In this document: positions 57,301 through 64,000 of the stretch, piece after piece | Layout of the letters: each line of letters opens with the position of its first letter | Position numbering within the stretch: position 1 is the stretch's first letter | Source: Congeria kusceri | Taxonomy: Eukaryota > Mollusca > Bivalvia > Myida > Dreissenidae | Direction of reading: 5' to 3' | Length of the DNA stretch: 64,000 nucleotides | Assembly: GCA_027627225.1 (NCBI GenBank) | Contig: CM051030.1 | Location: 27,087,927 to 27,151,926 of the forward strand | Made by a program: the position numbers and the translations under genes | Notes under the pieces: generated by a model | Told to the model about the DNA's origin: nothing | Databases searched by the model: none | What the model saw: the letters and a program-made list of their open reading frames with translations, nothing else

Positions 57301-58310
57301 AATACAGAAAATAACAAGCCATAGACCCTGTCCGGAGCATAATTTTGTCCAGCTGTGAAGAAATTTCAAATAACTTGGCGGAAGTGCTAAGCATGGTGAG
57401 ACGGTGTGTCGCGCGCAAGAACCAGGCGCCTAGGTCCAAGGTCACACTTAAAGGTCAAAATTCAAATATAAGAATTTAAACCATAGAACCTGTCCGGAGC
57501 ATATTTTGTCCAGCATGGAAGGAATTTAACATAATTTGGCACAAGTGTTGAGCACGGTGAGACAGTGTGTCTCACGCAAGAACCAGGTCCTTAGGTCCAA
57601 GGTCAACGTCACACTTAAAGGTCAAATTTCAAATATAAGAATTAAAGCCATATACACTGTCCGGAGCATATTTTCGTCCAGCGGGGAAGGAATTTCAAAT
57701 AACTTGGCAGAAGTGCTAAACATTGGTGAGACTGTGTCGCGTTCAAGAACCAGGCGCCTAGGTTTAATGTCAAGGTCACACTTTAAGGTCAAAGGTCAAA
57801 TATGAGAATTTAAGCCATAGACTCTGTCCGGAGCATAATTTTGTCCAGCATGGAAGGAATATCAAACAACTTCGCATAAGTGATAAGCATATGTGGCAGT
57901 GTGTCGCGTGCAAGAAACAGGTGTCTTGGTCAAAGGTCAAAGTCACACTTAAAGGTCAAGTATAAGTATATATGATTGATAAGATTCTTGTCCAGGCAAT
58001 AACTTTGTCCAGCATTGAAGGTGTCTTGGTCCAAGGTCAAGGTCACACTTAAAGGTCCAGTATATGTATATATGATAAGATTCTTGTCCAGGCAATAACT
58101 TTGTCCTGCATTGAAGGATTTTTAAATAACTTGGCAGAAGTGATAACCATTACAATACGATGTGTCACTTGCAAGAACATGGTCCAAAGTCAATGTCACA
58201 CCTAAAGGTCAAAGGTCAAATATATTAATTTAGCCAAAGACCCTGTATGGAGCATAATTTTGTCTAGCAGGGAAGGATTTTAAAATAAATTGGCAGAAGT
58301 GCTAAGCATG
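57301..58310 (+). repeat. Core-repeat array family H, about 167 bp unit
   Basis: CTGTCCGGAGCATAATTTTG recurs at about 57328, 57495, 57660 and 57829, with AATAACTTGGCAGAAGTGCT and AAGGTCACACTTAAAGGTCA. Later units (57980-58280) are shorter and variant (TTGTCCAGGCAATAACTTTG). Neither end was recognised. It runs directly into a family B core. The 57536-57805 frame is array read-through. Confidence 0.8.
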
Positions 58311-58675
58311 GTGAGTACCCTTCATCCGTGTGCCGTCAACAACTCGGTTAGTTTTCACGCTGGAACCTTCTCTTTGTATCCATTCTTAACCAAACTTGCA
58401 CAGTTTGTGTATGACCATAAAATGTTAGATGGGATTGTTATTGGGTCAGATCACACCAGTTACACTAGAGTTATTGCCCCATTTTCATGCAAAAAAGTGC
58501 AAAAATGCCTTTTTCCAACATATAGACTTTATTTTCTGTGCAATCTTCACCAAACTTTCACAGTTTCTGTATGAGCATCAAATCGCAACAGACGCCAAAA
58601 ATGGGCGAGATCGTTTTCAAACACCAGCGTTATTGCCCTTTGTTTATTAAAAAAAATATACAAAAATGTGTCCTC
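58311..58675 (+). mobile_element. Family B core variant 1 fragment
   Basis: GTCAACAACTCGGTTAG, TTCTTAACCAAACTTGCACAG, TATGACCATAAAATG and CCAGCGTTATTGCCCTTTGT. It begins right after the family H array and breaks off near 58675. Confidence 0.7.
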
Positions 58676-59350
58676 ATCCAAGCTTTAGCGCTGGTTGAAG
58701 GTAATTATCGGAGTAAATCTAATATGTACTTCTGCCTACTTAGCATTCATTTAGCACATTGAAGTGACTGAATGAGAATTTAAATTCTTATTGCATTAAT
58801 TGGAGTACTAGGATAGAAACCTCACAGATTGTATTTTTAAAATAATTTCTTGACAATTCAACAGGAATTGTAGAGCGTTGGCTTTGCTGATAAATTGTCT
58901 TGACATTTTAAATAAACAGCAATGGACTATTATTGTTCATTATGGATTTATAAACCAAGAAAATTGACATCAAAGAACTTCCGGATCAACATATTTTAAC
59001 ATATACATGTCATGACAACTAATAAGTATACGCTATCCAGAACCAGCAGAAAATAAATGGTATTATTAGCAGTGTGCAAAGAATTATGCACAAAGAATTC
59101 TCACTTGTCAACTGCGCCATTTTATACACACGTTAATAATAATTAACTGTGAATATCAGCTAAATTGTAGTGTGTAATTTATCAAAAACTATGTGACGTT
59201 TTAAAATCACGTTTTTCACAATAACTTCATTTGCGCAACAGTTCTCAAAAGTCGCTGAATACGTAACAATTATATGTAAACCGTTATATATACCAGCCTC
59301 TTTGAACACTGCTATTGATAATTAAACAAACTGTATGTGTATACTTGCAG
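58676..59350 (+). other. Intron sequence before Ig exon 8
   Basis: No recognised feature. It ends with acceptor TATACTTGCAG. Confidence 0.6.
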
Positions 59351-59644
59351 ATCCAGCTGAGGTTATCTCATTTTATGGCAACAATGTAATGGATAAAACA
59401 ACGATTATAGCTGACACCGGTGATGATCTGCACTTGGTGTGCAAGACAGACAGTAATCCAGAGTCAACTATAAAGTTGTTGCTTGATGGAAAAAACTTAA
59501 TAGGAGAAACCTCTTCTGGTAGACAACTAGAGTTTCACAAAGACAACACCTCATGTGAATACGACATGGGCGAATATACATGCATGGCACAGAATGAGCT
59601 GAATACTGCGGCAGTGATGAGGCGACTTCACTACTTAGTCAAGT
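59351..59644 (+). CDS. Ig-like domain exon 8
   Basis: The exon is 294 nt, phase 1-1, with acceptor ACTTGCAG and donor GTAAGT. It is Ig-like: Cys at about 31 (LHLVCKTDSNP) and the canonical Y-D-M-G-E-Y-T-C-M-A-Q-N for the second Cys. The core Trp is replaced by Leu (KLLLDG). An extra Cys lies just before the last strand (TSCEYD). It joins exon 9 through a new Cys codon (T-GT). It resembles Ig domains of nephrin/Kirre-like proteins. Confidence 0.9.
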
Positions 59645-60039
59645 GTAAGTACATCTGTATTTAATATGTGGTTAATTAACTGTATAACGTATTGTTCTTG
59701 CAATGGATTAAATATCACTGCTGAGGTTTATACATCTGTATTAAATGCATTGCTTTGCATTCGTTGGTTTGTTTAATAATGTGTGTTATATGTTATAACT
59801 ATCTAAATAATAAACGCATGCATCAAGTTTCAATGATCTGTAAATACCAAATTAATACAGGTGCTTTACTTGAATGCCTTTATGGTATTCGTAAAAGCGT
59901 TGTGAAAGACAGTTGAGGGTTCGCTTGCTTAAACACTGTTTGTTCGATGTGTTGCAATTGTCCACGTTTCCCAGTTTAATTGACATTGGCATTCTTAGCA
60001 CTAATACAAGTTTTATTTCATACTATATATTTTTCGCAG
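59645..60039 (+). other. Intron between Ig exons 8 and 9
   Basis: 395 bases with no recognised repeat, ending ATTTTTCGCAG. Confidence 0.75.
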
Positions 60040-60345
60040 GTACGCCACGATTGTCTCCCTTTGTTCCCAACACCCCCAATGTGACAGGTCATCTTCACAT
60101 GCCTGGAATTATCCCCATATCAGTGATAGCCTATCCAGAACCAACATTCCTGTGGCAGAAACTCTTCGCCTCCACCTGGGAGACAATAACCAACAACGGT
60201 AGAGTGTATATCGTCACATCGACAGATCGACTGCAGTCCAATATAACCATCGCCAACGTGACACAGGATGATTTTGGAACATATCGCGCCATTGTCAATA
60301 ATTCTGAAGGTGGACTTACAGTTGACCTGTTTTTCCAGAGTTCTG
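60040..60345 (+). CDS. Ig-like domain exon 9 (no internal cysteines)
   Basis: The exon is 306 nt, phase 1-1, with donor GTGAGT. The Ig pattern is unmistakable (IPISVIAYPEPTFLWQK with core Trp, then VTQDDFGTYRAIVNNSEG), but Val and Ala occupy the cysteine positions. The domain has several N-glycosylation sequons (NVT, NIT, NNS). Its position just before an FN3 domain matches the last Ig domain of nephrin-like proteins. It joins exon 10 as FQSS-A-TPDI. Confidence 0.9.
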
Positions 60346-60731
60346 GTGAGTTTCACTTACTTCTATTGATAGATACTGGCGTTTTGTAGCAAAAATGACA
60401 CTTTTTGGATTTGTGTCGCATTTAACTCGAATATTATAAGTGCTGGAGTAATAAAACTTTATAAACATATTCATCAGCATGTGAACTTGTACACGTATGA
60501 TTAGTAATTGCATAGGGTTTTCAGCGGAATGTGAGGGCATCCGTGTCCTTTGGACACATGTCTAGTTTTGTGTATATCACCAAGTGGAGTAAATTTGAAT
60601 AAGATGCACGTGTGTCTTGAACGTCTTGAACTTTCAGATTTGAGTTTATCGTTCATTTTGCGAATCGATTTGCAACCTTTAAATATAAAAATATACATAT
60701 ATCTATGCAAACATCATTCCTATATTTGTAG
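60346..60731 (+). other. Intron between Ig exon 9 and the FN3 exon
   Basis: 386 bases containing a family C 3' end (60385-60566). It ends with acceptor CTATATTTGTAG. Confidence 0.75.
60385..60566 (+). mobile_element. Core-repeat element family C, 3' remnant
   Basis: TGACACTTTTTGGATTTGTG, TCGCATTTAACTCG, GTGAGGGCATCCGTGTCCTTTGGACACATGTCTAGTTT. The terminal hairpin and CTAGTT end match 32866-32893. It begins about 40 bases after the exon 9 donor. Confidence 0.8.
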
Positions 60732-61043
60732 CAACACCAGATATTCCGAAATACTTGCACTATCGACAGAGTACACAGCCCCAAACATCAGCAACCTTAT
60801 GTTGGCTTCCAGGGTATGATGGAGGATATCTACAAACATTTTACGTTGAATACAAAATGTCCTCCGAGTCTGCTTGGAAAAAGCACCCCGTACCAGATAA
60901 TTCGTCAAGAACACCATCGACTTTAAGGTGTATCACACTTTTCAACCTGAGTCGAGCGACAGAATATCAGGCGCGGATTTATGCTCGCAATTATATTGGA
61001 GTCACTTATACAACCGACACAATATCATTTACAACAATTGGCG
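60732..61043 (+). CDS. Fibronectin type III domain exon
   Basis: The exon is 312 nt, phase 1-1, with acceptor TTTGTAG and donor GTATGA. It encodes a typical FN3 domain: LCWLPGYDGGYLQTFYVEYK (first Trp and the Y-x-x-x-Y strand), AWKKHP, TLFNLSRATEYQARIYARN (the Leu...Thr-x-Tyr core) and N-x-x-G. It follows nine Ig domains. Nephrin and insect Sns/Hibris also place a single FN3 after a run of Ig domains and before the transmembrane segment. Transmembrane and cytoplasmic exons are not visible in the 3 kb that follow. Confidence 0.92.
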
Positions 61044-61109
61044 GTATGATTACAATTTGCGCATAGTTTGAATGTTAGTCCTTTTGCAACTAAATATGTA
61101 CATAAACAA

Positions 61110-61235
61110 AGCATGAACTACACAGTGGTCAGGAAAAACGACATACCTCCAGTTTTACGAAAAGGTTCTCGCTAACATAACGCGCAAAAACTCTAAAAAT
61201 GCCGCTTTTGGCAACATTTTAAACGTGAGGATTGA
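61110..61235 (+). pseudogene. Decayed copy of the minus-strand exon at 63869-64000
   Basis: GGTTCTCGCTAACATAACGC at 61164 is identical to 20 bases of the minus-strand exon. The match continues at both sides (AGGAAAAACGACATACCTCC before; GGCAACATTTTAAACGTGAG after, including the donor). An 11 bp insertion (TTTTACGAAAA) and in-frame stops show it is dead. Confidence 0.75.
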
Positions 61236-61990
61236 ATTTTGGTTTAGTTCTTTCATTTTTTTCATAAAATCTATGCAAGCAACTGCCCTTAAGGAACCCC
61301 CACATGTGTATCCAATACACATACATGATTGAAAAAATTATAAGTAAACGCATGTCAAAGTTTAGGTTATTACAGCTTTAACAATTGTCGAAAACAATAT
61401 AACTTTGACATTATTTGCACACAGCAAGATACCTTTCGTACAATTTATCAAGACGAGTAACTGCTGATTGTCTTCTAATGAAAACTCTGGACAAAATCTG
61501 TAAAGAAATTGCTATTTAACTATAAATGCCGTGTACGAACTTAAATGTGTTGGTTTGGATATACAACGCATGGACTGCAAAACACATTTCGTAGAAAACG
61601 TATTCTACAATTTAAACACGATATACATAATTTGTTCTATAGGGTACCTCCTATAGGTTCTTCTGCAACAATTTTGGATGGTTCCTAATGATAAGACAAT
61701 CTTTTAAAATGTATTGTTTATAAAATCACACTTTTAATATGACTCCATGAAACTTTTGGTTACCAGACACTGCTATATTGAAATGCACACATCTTATTAA
61801 ATACATGAGTAAGAATAATCCAATGCATGACAATGTTTATTATAAAGTAACAGGATCAGAACGTGGTAGTCAAAAGAACTGTTTCAGATGGGCCCCCCCC
61901 CATCCCCCCCCATTTATTCCCTCATTGATACTAACTCACCAAACAGTAGTTGGTCGTGGCTTTTGAGAAGTAGGCACTGAGTATTATTAG
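61236..61990. other. Unassigned sequence
   Basis: No exon for a transmembrane helix and no recognised repeat. The Pro-rich frame at 61778-61966 is due to C runs. Confidence 0.4.
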
Positions 61991-62107
61991 TAACACTGTT
62001 AGTAACTGAGGGTGTATGGAATATACACGTTAAGTGGCAAAGCTCGAGAATGGTATGAAGCCACTGAGGGTGTATATCCTATACACCCTCAGTTACTTAC
62101 AGTGTAA
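61991..62107. mobile_element. Small foldback MITE, 117 bp
   Basis: The left end TAACACTGTTAGTAACTGAG-GGTGTAT (61991-62017) and right end ATACACCCTCAGTTACTTAC-AGTGTAA (62081-62107) are inverted repeats with about two mismatches in 27. An inner TGAGGGTGTATA-TCCT-ATACACCCTCA hairpin shares the right arm. Target duplication is not clear. Confidence 0.8.
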
Positions 62108-63868
62108 AATATATATCTCACCGACTACCGTTCATTGATTACTTTTCATTCGATCTAGATACGCCCCTGTTAGTCATTGAGTAACACATAATTATGCACA
62201 ATATGCTTTAATAAAATCATATAAAAAATTGACCGTTCATGGTTCACATTAGTAAATATAATAACATATATTTCAATGTATTTAACAAATTGGAACTGAC
62301 TGTAAGTAATTTGCCTACCAAGAAACAGACAGCTACATGTGGACTTACGTCAAAAGTTACGTCATATTTAGATCTAACACAAATGGAGTTTCAAGCAGTA
62401 CCTATTGGATTTTTAAGACATTTTCACTACATGTGGAAGTTCAATTAAATGAACATATGGACAGCTGAAATGTAATGTTCATGTGAAAACAGATTTATTA
62501 AATTGGATTTATGAAAATATGACAAGAACAAGCCAGTGTTTTGTTCTTGCCATATATACATTTGACACCTTGACAAATAACAATTTTAATCACCGAGTCC
62601 AAGGTAAGATTATATCATGTTTATTTAAGCTAGTTACTGAACTTAAGACAGTTTGTTTTCACAGTTTCTGTTAAATTGTATGATATCCATAGTTAAGAAT
62701 GAGTATATCTGCCATTTTCTGAAGTCAAGTCAGTTTGTGAAAAGATAACCTAATTCTGCAAGGTATTCAAATTTACCCAGGGCCTATGGTGTAAAGAAAA
62801 AAAAACGGTCATGTGACCGCGCTAAGCAAATCGGATTCCGTCATTTATGTAGGAGGTGAGATAGCTCTATAGATAAATATATTTGCACGTCCGTATCGTA
62901 TATGCCTAGTTGCGGGGAAGTTCTTAACATCAGAAAACCACGAAAAAACACGGAAACCTACTAAAACTGATGCAAAAGGCTAACTGATTTCCGGTCGAAA
63001 TAAGGCCTTTCGGACCCCAAACAAAGTCGCAATTCAAAGGTAATTGTCAAGACGGTGATACCTTTTCTCGGGTATCAACTTTGTCAGCATGGTTTATGGG
63101 AATTGATGTTAGTTTAAGGAGGTTTCCGTGGGTTTTGTGAGTTTTCGTGCGAACTGAGAGACCGACACCAGCTTAATTATTTTGGAACAGTTCGGCGATT
63201 AAATATGACGCCATCATTATTTATATTAATTGCCAGTATATGTATTTTGCTATCATAACAAATAAAATTATATTTACAACATTAACATCATTATGTAATA
63301 AATACATACGTTCATGTATATTTATTACTGAACGGTTTTATTAAGACAACATTTTACACACATGTGTAATTTTTTGAAGTTATCGAGCGCTGGTACTAAA
63401 GGATTTTCAAAACATAAACGTCCACCAAACATTAGAACGATACAAAGTAAATGCCAATCTGTGGCTATAGAAATCATTGCCCGTATAATGTTACAATTTA
63501 CTATGTTGGGAAAAAAATAGTAAAGACCATGCGTTGTATCAGCAACGAGAGCCACGCTCGTTATATTTCAAAACTAACTTATTTGAGTTTTATTCGGAAA
63601 TTTCATAAAAAGGCTAACATCAGTTATTCGTCGTGATAGACTGTGAAAAAAAATTATTACTGTGTGCAAATTATAAGTTTGTCTCTTGTTTTGGACAAGA
63701 TTTCATTGAAAAGCAAATCCGTAACAGGCTTATTATTTTATTTTGTGTCTATTTTCTCATATTAGTCAATTACGTGCATTAGGGACACGTGTGGGGTTCT
63801 GTAAGAACAGTAGCTTGAAAATATTTTATGGAAAAAATTGAAGAAATACACACAAGTTGAATACTCAC
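62108..63868. other. Unassigned sequence between the two genes
   Basis: No core repeat or exon is recognised. The frame at 62483-62674 has a donor-like CAAGGTAAG at 62602 but no domain and no acceptor, so it is not called. Confidence 0.4.
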
Positions 63869-64000
63869 GTTTGAAATGTTGACACTGTCGATCCTATTTA
63901 GCTGGTGTCTGTGCGTTATGTTAGCGAGAACCTGGAGGTCCATCGTGTTTCCTAGCTTTCTGATTTCTATTGTCCAGACATCTGCAGTTGTGGAAGCGGC
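63869..64000 (-). CDS. Partial exon of an unidentified minus-strand gene
   Basis: 132 bases are open in one minus-strand frame and cut by the window edge. A consensus donor GTGAGT lies at 63868-63863. The frame reads TADVWTIEIRKLGNTMDLQV, then LANITHRHQ and SVNISN, and ends phase 0. The other two frames stop. The T-W-x-I-x-I and two N-x-T/S sequons suggest an extracellular beta-rich protein. I do not recognise the family. A decayed copy lies at 61110-61235. Confidence 0.6.

Noticed and set aside
57536..57805. 89-codon frame with Ser/Arg-rich repeats
   Set aside because: It spans more than one unit of the family H array, so it is array read-through.
62483..62605. Candidate exon ending CAAGGTAAG
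   Set aside because: The donor is good but there is no acceptor in phase 1 and no domain or transmembrane helix.

Overview
The window looks like eukaryotic, AT-rich, intron-rich and repeat-dense metazoan DNA. It is most likely from a mollusc, and a bivalve is my best guess. This rests on many interspersed elements made of roughly 140-185 bp core tandem repeats between short hairpin or inverted-repeat ends, which is the architecture described for bivalve 'pearl'/CvA elements (Helentron-associated elements). The host exons have metazoan splice signals. I saw no convincing tRNA, rRNA, CRISPR array or bacterial-type operon.

Host gene content is small. Ten + strand exons, all phase 1-1 and all with AG/GT borders, encode nine Ig-like domains and one fibronectin type III domain: 2192-2530, 46436-46768, 47050-47346, 49796-50089, 50515-50796, 51034-51333, 51862-52185, 59351-59644, 60040-60345 and 60732-61043. 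They join in frame into about 1,027 codons, consistent with one nephrin/Sns-like cell-surface adhesion or recognition protein. No signal peptide, transmembrane or cytoplasmic exon was recognised. The first exon is separated from the rest by about 44 kb that is almost wholly transposon-derived. Several Ig domains lack the canonical disulfide cysteines. A separate minus-strand coding exon runs off the right edge (63869-64000), and a decayed, oppositely oriented copy of it lies just after the FN3 exon.

Layout. 1-2.2 kb: AT palindrome, microsatellite and a possible 7TM receptor relic. 2.7-5.1 kb: large imperfect palindrome. 6-7.3, 14.6-15.2 and 22.7-23.9 kb: an unnamed dispersed repeat. 9.8-14.6 kb (minus) and 17.9-20.5 kb (plus): two dead LINEs with endonuclease, RT and (in the first only) RNase H. 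20.5-21.9 and 25.2-27.7 kb: two hAT-like non-autonomous DNA transposons with TIRs and target-site duplications. 24-37 kb and 40-46 kb: nested core-repeat elements. 37.2-40.3 kb: a broken DIRS-like retroelement with inverted termini and an internal complementary region. 46-61 kb: the Ig/FN3 exons, with more core-repeat elements in the introns. 61-64 kb: pseudo-exon, small MITE and the partial minus-strand gene.

The most striking pattern is a crowd of at least eight core-repeat families (called B to I here). Every copy I recognised is in the + orientation, the same as the Ig gene. Copies are repeatedly nested in one another and in other transposons, and several are chimeric: different core repeats sit between the same terminal sequences.
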